Source of the DNA: an uncultured bacterium
GTDB lineage: Bacteria; Bacteroidota; Bacteroidia; Bacteroidales; Bacteroidaceae
Length of the DNA: 64,000 nucleotides
Assembly (NCBI GenBank): GCA_905215345.1
Contig: CAJMPR010000005.1
Span: forward strand, 229,939-293,938
Direction: 5' to 3'
Numbering within the stretch: the stretch's first letter is position 1; each line of letters begins with the position of its first letter. Position numbers and translations under genes: made by a program. The notes below the pieces were generated by a model that worked only from the letters and a program-made list of their open reading frames with translations, did no database searches and was not told where the DNA came from. Shown in pieces: positions 51,234-60,352 of this stretch.

Positions 51234-54200
51234 TTATTTCTTAGTATTATCGTCGAAGAATGTCAGGACGGCGTGCATCAGATTGGCTCTTTCGGTTGCA
51301 GTACGCAACGACTCAAAAGGAAACCCTAAAACACAAGTCTTGTAAGCACCTTGATGGGCTACTCCCGCGCTCAGATTATTTTCTGAATATCGCATGATGG
51401 TGTATGCCTCTTTGCTAGCCGGTTCGATTGCATCGGGAGATTCCACGACATAAGAGTCAGGGTTTAGCTCGTTATAATAGGTATAGTTTCCCGACAGGGC
51501 AGGGAACGGGGAAGCTACGCATTTTACCTTTCCCATTGTAGCTGCCTGACCCGCACGCCATTTGTATTTCAGTACTTCCGTTGCAAACTTCTTGTCTTCG
51601 TCTAAAGCTTTTGTGAGACGGTTATCCCAAAGGTCTGTTCCCACATAAGCGCCTGTAATGAAAATATTACCTCCTTGGTTGCAATAGGCTGTAATGGCGT
51701 CTTGCATCGGCTTGCTGAATGTCTTGAATTCTAAAGGATGCACACCGCCCCTGCCTATCTTACTCTGGAGCTGCTTTCCCAAAATGAGGTCTACATATTT
51801 ATACTTATTCATATCTACTGGTGCAGCATTGATAGTTGCAGAGCTATCTTCTCCTTTCTCTTTGGTAGTGAGACTTTCACCACTACAAGAAACAAAAGAA
51901 TAACCGGCTTTCAATATTGCTGCTCCGTGCATAGCCGGGTAATCAAATGTATTTCCGGCAATGACTTGCGTTTCGTAGTTGGCATAACTGTCACCGAACC
52001 CAGAGGAGTCATCGTCCATCCAAGGGATGGAACGGCGGAATTCTTTCATCTTGCCGATATAACTGATATCCTTGATGTAAGGTACACCATGATCTAAGTC
52101 ATCTTGGAAACCGGCAAACAGGGTGTCGCCCGGAGCCGGTGCTACAAAGTCGGCGGGAGCACTGATACGGTCGAATCCATTCACAACTAATACGGTTCCT
52201 TTACTGTTAAAAGCTTGCCCGGCAGATAATATTTGAGAAGGGAAACTTTCACCGCCTTTATTTATGGCTGTTACTTTATAACTGCATACAACACCGGCAG
52301 GAATAACGCTCCGGTAACTGTTTTCATTCACTACTACGCCATTGTCGAAGTCCCCGTTACCAATGCGGGTATATACAATGTATTTATCAGGGGTGGCAGT
52401 TGGTTCCAATGGATCTGCAACAGGTTGCCAGGTTAGTTTAATTGTGTTTTCACCGGCCATATGTAAAGCCATATGAGCAACGGGAAGCGGCTGTACTACA
52501 TAATCCATGTGGTATTGTGAGCAAAGGAATTGCAACATACCTTTATAGATAGCGCGTCCCACTGTAAAACGGAAACGAGGGTCTAATCCATAACGCATGT
52601 CTGCAAAATTCTGGTGGGAAAGCAATTCGAGTAACATCGTAGGCACACGCGGAACACGGGCCTCGAAGTAAGACTGGTTCCATTTTCCACGGCGTGTCCA
52701 CCGGGGCTCGTAGAGAGTGCGTATATCCCGCACGATATTAGACTGAATCAGGTCAGTCAAGTCGTGGGACAGATAGCGGGAGGCTCCATTGGCAAATACA
52801 CCGTCGTATGCATCGGTTTGGTAGATACCGAGTGTGCCGATGATTGAATCATTGAGGGTAGTTCCGGCGTCGGAATGGAAAGCAAATGCCATGTCCACAG
52901 GAATATTCAAACCTTTCTCCGTGGGATTGGCGGGAGAGCCACCGGCAAGATAATTCACCCAAATGCCACGGCTTTTATAGTCGTCCGTATAATCGTTTTT
53001 ACCGTGACTTTCGGAGTAAACGCTATCCGGAATACCCGCCCATTGCATCCAATACCGGGCTGCCTCGCAGAAACGCGGATAACCACTGGTTTCATAGGGA
53101 GCAGTGAAAGCACTCTGATGGGTTGCTTGAGTGTCGGTTGCAGTGGCGGATGAGTTTACTGATTTGTCTGAACTTTTGAGATTATCCGTTGCGCCTTCGT
53201 CGGAGATACGGCGGGCTATGTTTCCCATGCCACCACCAATCTTGACGGCATCGGCAGTTACAATCTGTCCTGCTTTAGCGGAACGGTTGCTTAAAGTTAC
53301 TTTGTTCGTATTATTCTTTCCTGTATCAAAGCCGAAAGTGCCCAGATAAATCCAAGTTCCTCCGCCCATTTGCTGATTGACTTTGAACTGAGATACCCCA
53401 CCTTTATGATACACCGTATAAAGTGCGTCATCTGTACTGTTGGGCAAAGTTTGGTATGATACGTAAACAGCATACTGTCCGCTATGAGGAATTTCTGGAA
53501 TCCACTCTGCTGTGCTTTCTGTACCTTTCTTGATGGTCTCAATGGTGCGGAAAGTTCCTTCTTTGAACGGATTTTCAAAATTGATATATTGGGAACGCAA
53601 GTGGGCGAACCCGTTTCCATTGCCTTGTGCCCATGCTTTGTCAGCGATATTTTCGGTATAAATGGAATGTGTGTCAAGGCAACCGTCATTATCAATAATA
53701 ATTTCCGTTGTCTGACAGTCGCGCTCACGGGGAATCAGCACATTAGCTCCGGCATTTTCCAACATCGGCAGGAGGTAGGGGAGTACATAGCTTTGCGTAT
53801 ATAAGTCTTCTACGGTTTGGAAGCAACGGGCTCTTTGCCATTCCCAACGGGTAAGCTTGGGCTCATAGTAGTAACCATGGCTTTGCCACAATGCGATATG
53901 ACGGTTTTGTAATCCGTTGGTAGGGGTGTAAGGTGCGGAAACTTTGGTTATCAAAGGTTTGTTCACATTCTGGCTGAATACCTTGGCTTTCTTGTCTTTT
54001 TTCAGGCGCAATGCCTGGGGTATCAGTTCTTCGATACTATGGTTATTGGTACGAAGTTCCAGTTTGTATTTTGCAAATTCGGTTGGTAACAAAGCGCTGA
54101 TGCCTTGATAGATGTCTTTCACATTGTTTTCCCGGAAAGGAATGTAGGCGCAATTCATGTTTGCGAATAGTTGCAGTGTATTTCCTTCTATGGCAACAGA

Positions 54201-54362
54201 GTCAATTGTGATACGGCCTACGGAGATTTCTTTCCGTGCAGTGGCGTCCAGAAACTTACCGATCTCTTGCCGGGTCTCTGCAGGAAGCTCTTGCGCACCG
54301 CCCATTTGGGGGATGAAAGCGGTGGCGAGCATGCTAAGTAAAATGTGTAGTCTTACACTCAT
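51234..54362 (-). CDS. Multidomain N-acetylmuramoyl-L-alanine amidase (Amidase_3-like, golvesin-like insert, FnIII)
   Basis: Large secreted protein (1042 residues) often labelled xanthan lyase by database transfer. After a signal peptide (to about GGAQ), an Amidase_3-like zinc domain is split: HIALWQSHGYYYEPKLTRWEWQ holds the first His (162) and Glu, and the rest follows as VDMAFAFHSDAGTT (His496) and PTMLLELLSHQN (Glu579). Between them, about 250-380, lies a golvesin/Xly-like beta domain (SGQYAVYVSYQTLPN, GGGTWIYLGTFGFDTG, ADAVKIGGGMGNI). An FnIII-like domain covers about 640-730 and a large C-terminal region about 745-1042 has no clear family. It probably cleaves the MurNAc-L-Ala bond; the symporter gene lies just upstream. 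Confidence 0.8.
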   Translation of the reverse strand: MSVRLHILLSMLATAFIPQMGGAQELPAETRQEIGKFLDATARKEISVGRITIDSVAIEGNTLQLFANMNCAYIPFRENNVKDIYQGISALLPTEFAKYKLELRTNNHSIEELIPQALRLKKDKKAKVFSQNVNKPLITKVSAPYTPTNGLQNRHIALWQSHGYYYEPKLTRWEWQRARCFQTVEDLYTQSYVLPYLLPMLENAGANVLIPRERDCQTTEIIIDNDGCLDTHSIYTENIADKAWAQGNGNGFAHLRSQYINFENPFKEGTFRTIETIKKGTESTAEWIPEIPHSGQYAVYVSYQTLPNSTDDALYTVYHKGGVSQFKVNQQMGGGTWIYLGTFGFDTGKNNTNKVTLSNRSAKAGQIVTADAVKIGGGMGNIARRISDEGATDNLKSSDKSVNSSATATDTQATHQSAFTAPYETSGYPRFCEAARYWMQWAGIPDSVYSESHGKNDYTDDYKSRGIWVNYLAGGSPANPTEKGLNIPVDMAFAFHSDAGTTLNDSIIGTLGIYQTDAYDGVFANGASRYLSHDLTDLIQSNIVRDIRTLYEPRWTRRGKWNQSYFEARVPRVPTMLLELLSHQNFADMRYGLDPRFRFTVGRAIYKGMLQFLCSQYHMDYVVQPLPVAHMALHMAGENTIKLTWQPVADPLEPTATPDKYIVYTRIGNGDFDNGVVVNENSYRSVIPAGVVCSYKVTAINKGGESFPSQILSAGQAFNSKGTVLVVNGFDRISAPADFVAPAPGDTLFAGFQDDLDHGVPYIKDISYIGKMKEFRRSIPWMDDDSSGFGDSYANYETQVIAGNTFDYPAMHGAAILKAGYSFVSCSGESLTTKEKGEDSSATINAAPVDMNKYKYVDLILGKQLQSKIGRGGVHPLEFKTFSKPMQDAITAYCNQGGNIFITGAYVGTDLWDNRLTKALDEDKKFATEVLKYKWRAGQAATMGKVKCVASPFPALSGNYTYYNELNPDSYVVESPDAIEPASKEAYTIMRYSENNLSAGVAHQGAYKTCVLGFPFESLRTATERANLMHAVLTFFDDNTKK

Positions 54363-54380
54363 AGATGATGATGTATTAAG

Positions 54381-55835
54381 TTAAGTGTTCTTTTTATCTT
54401 TTCTTATTAATATGCATAGTCCGATGAAAGTAAACATCGCGTTAAATATCAGCAGCTCATAGCTGAACTGATAACCGTTGAACCAGGCTTCCGAGTTTTT
54501 CTGTAAAATGAAGCAGAGAATGGGCGAGGCGATGGCTACCAATGGAATATATTTATCGCGTACTTGCTGTTTCATGAAGATACCAAATGCGAACAAACCG
54601 AGAATCGGACCGTAAGTATAACTTGCCAGAATATAAACGGCATCGATCACACTGGTATTGTTCAGCAGGTTAAAAACAAAAATGGTGATGCCCATTATAA
54701 CAGCCATGCCTATGTGTACCCGTTTGCGAATCTTTACCACTTCCTCTTCTGTTTTGCCTTTTGTACCGAGGATATCTACGGTAAAGGAAGTTGTCAGTGC
54801 TGTTAACGCAGATCCGGCAGCCGAATAAGCAGAAGAAATTAAGCCGATGATAAACAAGATGCCCACGATTGCCGGGAAATAATTACCGGTAGCAATCAGC
54901 GGGAAAAGTTCGTCACTCTTGTTAACATGAATACCCTGGCTGTTAGCAAAGATATAAAGCAGTACACCTAACATTAAAAACAGCAGGATAACGAAGAATT
55001 GAGAGATAACACTGGTTATCATGTTCTTCTGCGAGTCCTTGAAGTTCTTACAACTGAGGTTGCGTTGCATCATGTCTTGGTCAAGCCCCGTCATGGCTAT
55101 CATGGTGAATGCTCCGGCAAAGAACTGCTTGAAGAAATATTGCTTGCTGTTGACATCGTCGAAGAAGAAGATACGTGACATGTCACTGTCTTTAATCGTA
55201 TGAATCATGCTGGTGAATGATAAATTCAGGTCGGAAGCGATGTAACAGATACAAAGTACGACAGATACCACCAGGCAGAAAGTCTTTAACGAGTCCGTCC
55301 ATATCAATGATTTTACTCCACCACGGAAGGTATAGAGCCATACCAATGCTACGGTAATCGCAACATTTAAAATGAAAGGTAAGCCGAACGGCTCGAATAC
55401 CAGTAACTGTAATGTCAGGCAAACGAGGAATAGACGTACGGCTGCCCCCAGCATTTTAGATATAAAGAAGAACCAGGCTCCCGTGCGGTATGATGACATT
55501 CCGAAACGATCTTCCAGATATTCGTAAATAGATACCAGATTCATCCGGTAGAACAAGGGTGTCAAAACAAAGGCTATGATTAACTGTCCGGCGACGAATC
55601 CTAATACCATTTGCAGATAGCCGAAATTACTTGCCGCTACCATGCCCGGAACGGATACATAAGTCACTCCGGAGATGCTGGAACCAATCATGGCAAATGC
55701 GACTACATACCAGGATGACTTGCGGTTACCAACGAAGAATCCGGCATTGTCGGCTTTTCTACCGGCAATATAGGATATGGTGAATAGAATCACGAAGTAG
55801 GCGGCAATTGTGATGATAACGGATAGTGGACTCAT
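54381..55835 (-). CDS. Sodium:solute symporter (SSS family)
   Basis: Inner-membrane sodium-coupled transporter of 484 residues with about thirteen transmembrane segments. Signatures are VAFAMIGSSISGVTYVSVPGMV, VSIYEYLEDRFG and MIAMTGLDQDMMQRNLSCKN, plus the late GTKGKTEEEVVKIRKR loop. Related proteins carry sialic acid, sugars or amino acids. The substrate here is not readable, but its place between NamZ2 and the amidase suggests a product of wall breakdown such as an amino sugar or peptide; it is an inference from context. Gaps to both neighbours are short (18 and 49 bases). Confidence 0.9.
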   Translation of the reverse strand: MSPLSVIITIAAYFVILFTISYIAGRKADNAGFFVGNRKSSWYVVAFAMIGSSISGVTYVSVPGMVAASNFGYLQMVLGFVAGQLIIAFVLTPLFYRMNLVSIYEYLEDRFGMSSYRTGAWFFFISKMLGAAVRLFLVCLTLQLLVFEPFGLPFILNVAITVALVWLYTFRGGVKSLIWTDSLKTFCLVVSVVLCICYIASDLNLSFTSMIHTIKDSDMSRIFFFDDVNSKQYFFKQFFAGAFTMIAMTGLDQDMMQRNLSCKNFKDSQKNMITSVISQFFVILLFLMLGVLLYIFANSQGIHVNKSDELFPLIATGNYFPAIVGILFIIGLISSAYSAAGSALTALTTSFTVDILGTKGKTEEEVVKIRKRVHIGMAVIMGITIFVFNLLNNTSVIDAVYILASYTYGPILGLFAFGIFMKQQVRDKYIPLVAIASPILCFILQKNSEAWFNGYQFSYELLIFNAMFTFIGLCILIRKDKKNT

Positions 55836-55884
55836 ATATTTATTTATGATTTAACGATTGATATTACTCTTTATTTACGATTGC

Positions 55885-57051
55885 TTACTCTTCGTAGAGC
55901 AAATAGGGCTTGCGTTGTATTTTGAATTTCTCTACGTCACCTTTCCACATCGCTTTTATTTCATCCGCATTCTTCCCTGCTTCTATCATCTTACGTACAT
56001 AGTCAGTGCCTACCAATAATTCGAAGAATGGACGGAAAAAGTGATCATCCATATTCAGGTTGGTATATGCATCGATTATATAGCTCAAATCGACTCCCCG
56101 TTTCCATATTTCTTCATCACTCACATTGCTAAGGTTTACACCGTGGCAAAGTTTGTTCAATTGGGGTGGATTCTTTGCTCCCGGAATACTTCTTGGGGTA
56201 AAACTATACTTATAACCAGTCATGTTAGGATGACCGTATACCTGGAACGGAAGTGAGGTTCCTCTGCCTAAACTGACAGGAGTAGCTTCAAAGAAACATG
56301 TAGCCGGATATAAATAGATTGATTTCATATTCGGCAGGTTGGGAGACGGAGGAATCGGCAATTTATACTTTGTTTGATGGGTATAATTTTTGCAAGGTAT
56401 CACAGTCAGATCACATACACGTGAAGCCGGTAACCAACGCTCGCCGTTTATCATTTGTGCCAGCTCGCCTAAAGTCATGCCATGCACGATAGGGATAGGT
56501 AGCCAACCTACACCAGATTTGTATTTCATGTCCAATATAGGGCCGTCTACGTAATGACCGTTCGGATTAGGGCGGTCAAGCAGCAATACCTTACGGTTAT
56601 ACTCCGCGCAGGCATCCATTAATCGGCACATGGTAATATAATAGGTGTAGAAGCGTAATCCCACGTCTTGTATGTCGATAATCAATATATCAAATTTCCT
56701 CATAGAGGCTTCACTCGGCTTTTTGTCTTTGCCATCATAAAGTGAAAGGATAGGTACGCCTGTTTTTTTGTCAACAGAACTGGATACGTGCTCGCCTGCA
56801 TCTGCATCACCACGAAAACCATGTTCCGGTGAGAAAATAGCTACTACATTGAATTTATTTTCCAATAAAATATCCAGCAAATGTTTGTTTCCTATCATTC
56901 CGGTATGATTGGAAAAGATTGCGATTCGCTTATCTTTTAAAATCGGGAAATAATCAGAAGTTTGTTCGTCACCTAAAATAATGCGCTCTGTTTGCGCCTG
57001 ACATAACAGGTAACTACATAGTAGGACAGTTAATAGTAGCAGCTTCTTCAT
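55885..57051 (-). CDS. namZ: Exo-beta-N-acetylmuramidase NamZ-like (DUF1343, GH171), copy 2
   Basis: Second DUF1343/GH171 protein, 388 residues from MKKLLLLTVLLCSYLLCQAQ (the frame opens 11 codons earlier). Family motifs are present: KRIAIFSNHTGMIG, FSPEHGFRGDADAGEHV, DILIIDIQDVGLRFYTYYITM, LLDRPNPNGHYVDGP and HGMTLGELAQMINGE. It differs from copy 1 at several points (TNPTGVD versus SNHTGMIG) and therefore is probably not a recent duplication. It is the first gene of the minus-strand series, with a -7 box about 31 bases upstream. Two NamZ copies may prefer different fragments. Confidence 0.9.
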   Translation of the reverse strand: MKKLLLLTVLLCSYLLCQAQTERIILGDEQTSDYFPILKDKRIAIFSNHTGMIGNKHLLDILLENKFNVVAIFSPEHGFRGDADAGEHVSSSVDKKTGVPILSLYDGKDKKPSEASMRKFDILIIDIQDVGLRFYTYYITMCRLMDACAEYNRKVLLLDRPNPNGHYVDGPILDMKYKSGVGWLPIPIVHGMTLGELAQMINGERWLPASRVCDLTVIPCKNYTHQTKYKLPIPPSPNLPNMKSIYLYPATCFFEATPVSLGRGTSLPFQVYGHPNMTGYKYSFTPRSIPGAKNPPQLNKLCHGVNLSNVSDEEIWKRGVDLSYIIDAYTNLNMDDHFFRPFFELLVGTDYVRKMIEAGKNADEIKAMWKGDVEKFKIQRKPYLLYEE

Positions 57052-57081
57052 ATATAGTATTATTAAGGGAATTCGTAGCAA

Positions 57082-57089
57082 CAAAGATA
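57082..57089 (-). promoter_or_regulatory. Candidate promoter of the salvage cluster (NamZ2 end)
   Basis: The minus strand reads TATCTTTG (TAnnTTTG), 31 bases before the NamZ2 start. TTTG-like sequence lies about 16 bases upstream, slightly closer than usual. All genes down to 34.5 kb point the same way, although internal promoters are likely. Confidence 0.5.
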
Positions 57090-57194
57090 GATTTTATTTT
57101 AATATCAAAAACACTTATTTTGGTATTTTTAGTATTATAATTATTAATTTGCAATTAATTAAATACATATCTTACCTAATAATCAAGAAAATAC

Positions 57195-57202
57195 TATCTT
57201 TG
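57195..57202 (+). promoter_or_regulatory. Candidate -7 box for GHL10-like gene
   Basis: TATCTTTG matches TAnnTTTG, 48 bases before the start codon at 57250. Together with 57082-57089 it gives a divergent promoter pair in a roughly 200-base gap, AT-rich in its middle. Confidence 0.5.
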
Positions 57203-57249
57203 CCGCCATACGGCTTTAATTTTTATTGTATAACTTAAAAATCATCATC

Positions 57250-58356
57250 ATGAAAACTATTTATTTATTTGTAGCACTTGTCTGCTTTTGTTGTTGCAAT
57301 GTTTTGTCTCTCTCTGCCAAAAATAAGAAGAAAACATCTGTTCCGGAGCAAAAAATAGCTTTGGGAGTTTGGGATGATGTCGATAAAGCAGCCTCGGTCG
57401 ATTCAATCATCTGTTGGATGAAACCATTTGATGAAGCAGGAATTAAGAACTATTATATGTGTGGATCGCCTGATGAGGTAGCTCGCTATATTGAGGCTTC
57501 CAAGTCTTATCCGGGTGCAAAAATACATGCTTGGATGTTTACGGTGAATGCTCCTAAAGATTCTGCGGCATTGGCGCATCCGGAGTGGTTTGATGTGAAC
57601 CGGGTGGGGTACAATAGTTACGAATATGATCCGTATGTGAAACATTATAAATGGTTGAGCCCTTCAGTTCCCGAGGCTCGTCAGTATATGAAAGATAAGG
57701 CGGTTTCATATGCTGTTTTAGAAGGACTGGCTTCTGTACATTTGGATTTTATCCGTTATAATGATGCTGTTCTGGGAAGGCATCTGCAACAATATAAATT
57801 TAAAATCCAGCAAGATACTTATCGGGCTGAGTACGATTTTGGGTATCATCCGGTAGCCATTGAAAAGTTCAAGAAGATATTCGGGTATTCTCCACTGGAT
57901 TTGCAAGCTCCATGGATGAGTCCGGAGTGGCTGCAATTCCGTTTGAACGAAGTCTCATCTTTGGTAAACGAGATTGCAGATGAAACTCATGCGAGAGGTA
58001 AACAGCTTTCAGCAGCAGTATTTCCATATCCGACGCGTGCGCGTATGACGGTTTATCAAGATTGGCCTACCTGGAAACTGGATATTGTCTGTCCGATGAA
58101 TTATCAGTCATTCTATTCAGAAAACATTGATTGGATACCCTTTAGTGTTGAAAACGGGTTGCGTGAGACTTTCCACAAGAATCAGTATGTTTCAGGTTTG
58201 TTTGTTCCGGATATCACGGCTGAAGAATTGTATAAGGCAGCTAAATTATCAATTGAGGCGGGAGCTGACGGAGTGAATTTTTTCAATGCTCGTGCGTTGT
58301 TGAAAGATGGAAAACTGGAGACGGTAAGGCGGATTAATCAGGAATATAATTTGTGA
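57250..58356 (+). CDS. Glycoside hydrolase-like 10 (GHL10/DUF187-type) secreted protein
   Basis: Secreted TIM-barrel protein of the GHL10 (YngK/YddW-like) type, 368 residues. I start it at MKTIYLFVALVCFCCCNVLS, a signal peptide possibly with lipobox; the frame opens eight codons earlier. Core motifs are GAKIHAWMFTVNAP, WLSPSVPEARQYMKDKAV, ASVHLDFIRYND, LSAAVFPYPTRARMTVYQDW and LDIVCPMNYQSFY. Enzymatic activity for this family is not well established from what I know; glycan hydrolysis linked to cell envelopes is a reasonable guess. It is divergent from NamZ2 and ends with a good terminator. Confidence 0.85.
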   Translation: MKTIYLFVALVCFCCCNVLSLSAKNKKKTSVPEQKIALGVWDDVDKAASVDSIICWMKPFDEAGIKNYYMCGSPDEVARYIEASKSYPGAKIHAWMFTVNAPKDSAALAHPEWFDVNRVGYNSYEYDPYVKHYKWLSPSVPEARQYMKDKAVSYAVLEGLASVHLDFIRYNDAVLGRHLQQYKFKIQQDTYRAEYDFGYHPVAIEKFKKIFGYSPLDLQAPWMSPEWLQFRLNEVSSLVNEIADETHARGKQLSAAVFPYPTRARMTVYQDWPTWKLDIVCPMNYQSFYSENIDWIPFSVENGLRETFHKNQYVSGLFVPDITAEELYKAAKLSIEAGADGVNFFNARALLKDGKLETVRRINQEYNL

Positions 58357-58389
58357 TAATTTATTGCTCCGTTTAGATTACTTCATAAT

Positions 58390-58440
58390 AAAGCGCCCAT
58401 CCATTTATATATAAAAATACAAAATGAATGGGCGTTTATT
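58390..58440 (+). terminator. Terminator after GHL10-like gene (may act on both strands)
   Basis: GCGCCCATCCATTT pairs with AAAATGAATGGGCG around an AT-rich loop, followed by TTTATT. The SusD gene on the opposite strand ends 80 bases away at 58470, so the hairpin could serve both converging transcripts. Confidence 0.8.
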
Positions 58441-58469
58441 AAAATCTTAAATAATCGGAGATAACTTGT

Positions 58470-60338
58470 TTATTGCCAAGCTTTTGTTTGAGTTAATTTA
58501 TAATTATAATCCGAATATTGTTTCATGTCTTGTACGCCAACGGGCGAAACATATGCTTTTTCTTCGTCATAGGTGTCTCTTGCCGCTACTTTGGATATTT
58601 TATAGAAGCCTACCATTTTGTCAGCGTTCGTACCGTCATAAACAATATCTTCTCCTGCAGCATTGCGTACTGTCAGTAAGCCTTCATGCTCTTTATCCAA
58701 ATAGCTGGGAACATCTTCTGGGAAGTTAACCCATGCTCCATACATTGTATCGGGATATTTCTTGTTGTTCATATAAGATATTTTCTTCCAGCGCTTGATG
58801 TCAAGTAGGCGAGTATGCTCGTAAACAAACTCCATACGACGCTCACGGCGAATTTCCCACAAAAGTGGCGAAACGTCTGTATCGCGTTCAGGATCCTCCG
58901 GCAAAGAAGCTAACTGCATTGGATCAGTCTTTGTAACTCCATTTGCTGTCGCTTCATTGTCGAGCGGACGATTACGGATCGCATTGATGGATTTATTGAT
59001 GTCATCTTGTGTCACTGCTGCTCCGCCATAACTTGCCGCTAATTCAGCTTTAGCTTCAATCCAATTCAGCAGAACTTCTGCATAACGGATTATAGGTGCA
59101 TCGTTTTCGTTTAATGCTCCGCCAAACTGAGCGGGACGGTTGGCTATTTTATCTGGTGCCCAATAGGATGCACCTTCGCGGCTTATGAACTTATCGGCAT
59201 ATACCATTGATAATGACTTAAATCGTGGAAAATTGAAGAATGTAGCTTCAAATCGTGGATCACGGGTTTTTGCCATTACTGCAAGGTTAAAGTCTTTTGC
59301 ATTAGCAACAGTACTCGTTTGATAAGGTTGTCCGTCTGTACAAATGAAAGATTTCAGCAATTGTAGATTTGTACCATTCTGTCCTTCATCTCCATTGGAG
59401 TAAGAGGCAACGCTGTGAACAGCTTTTGCTGTTGCATAATGACGGTAGAAAATGACTTCCGGATGTCCTGCCAAGTCGGCCGAACCGAAGATGGAACGGA
59501 AATCTTTTGTACAACTGTATTTCCCGGTATTCATTATTATTTCTGCGGCATCGATGCTGAACTGCAAATATTTCTTTGCGCGTTCATCACTCAGTTTGTG
59601 ATACTTTTGCCAAGTACCCTCGAAAAGCATAAAGCGCGTGGCTAATGCCGCAATCAAATCCTTGTTAACGAACTGTGTACTGTTATTGTCTTTAACGTAT
59701 GCATTCTCAATAGCATACTTCAAGTCGTCATAGACTTTATCCATTACGTAACCTCGATCGTCGCGATCCTTATACATCGTTGCCAAATCCGTTTCGTCTA
59801 CCGGTTTGTCGAAATAAGGAACATCACCAAAAGAAACTACCAGGTTATAGTAAGCATAAGCACGGAAAAAACGGGCTACGGCAGTCCAATGTTTGTAAGC
59901 TGCGTCACTTAAATTGCCTTTATACTCTTCAGTACGTTGCAGCATAATGTTAGCTTTACGGACCCAACCGAAATTCCACTTTTCTCCGTTATATTGACGG
60001 TACCATTCTTGATCCTCCAATTTGTCCGGAGCTACGGCAACTCCTAATTTGTCTGGTACTGTGGAGATGAAATTTTCCTGTTGACCTTCTCCGGAACACA
60101 CGTCATCGCTAAAAGAGTATCCTCTTAAGGGTGTATAACTGGTGGAATAGCTTGTATTGTAACCACATAGGAACCAATTGTAAAATTCTACACTAAATGT
60201 GCGGAAGTCAGATTCATTCCTCCAAAAGCCGTCGTTATCTTCTACCTTATCCAATTGTGGACGGTCGAGAAAATCTTCGCAACCCGTATTTAATACGAGA
60301 ATTGCTGCTGAAAAGATAGCTAATATATATTTTTTCAT
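58470..60338 (-). CDS. SusD/RagB-family outer-membrane lipoprotein (pair with 60353-63841)
   Basis: Surface ligand-binding lipoprotein, 622 residues, longer than the other three in the window. The signal peptide MKKYILAIFSAAILVLNTGC ends in a lipobox, followed by EDFLDRPQLDKVE. Core motifs are FFRAYAYYNLVVSFGDVPYFD, RYAEVLLNWIEAKAELA and LLWEIRRERRMEFVYEHTRLL, with LLDIKRWKKI. It is 14 bases after its SusC. The pair converges on the GHL10-like gene and lies next to the salvage cluster, so the ligand might be an envelope-derived glycan; no PUL enzyme is directly downstream. Confidence 0.94.
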   Translation of the reverse strand: MKKYILAIFSAAILVLNTGCEDFLDRPQLDKVEDNDGFWRNESDFRTFSVEFYNWFLCGYNTSYSTSYTPLRGYSFSDDVCSGEGQQENFISTVPDKLGVAVAPDKLEDQEWYRQYNGEKWNFGWVRKANIMLQRTEEYKGNLSDAAYKHWTAVARFFRAYAYYNLVVSFGDVPYFDKPVDETDLATMYKDRDDRGYVMDKVYDDLKYAIENAYVKDNNSTQFVNKDLIAALATRFMLFEGTWQKYHKLSDERAKKYLQFSIDAAEIIMNTGKYSCTKDFRSIFGSADLAGHPEVIFYRHYATAKAVHSVASYSNGDEGQNGTNLQLLKSFICTDGQPYQTSTVANAKDFNLAVMAKTRDPRFEATFFNFPRFKSLSMVYADKFISREGASYWAPDKIANRPAQFGGALNENDAPIIRYAEVLLNWIEAKAELAASYGGAAVTQDDINKSINAIRNRPLDNEATANGVTKTDPMQLASLPEDPERDTDVSPLLWEIRRERRMEFVYEHTRLLDIKRWKKISYMNNKKYPDTMYGAWVNFPEDVPSYLDKEHEGLLTVRNAAGEDIVYDGTNADKMVGFYKISKVAARDTYDEEKAYVSPVGVQDMKQYSDYNYKLTQTKAWQ

Positions 60339-60352
60339 TGTTCTTTAATTTT

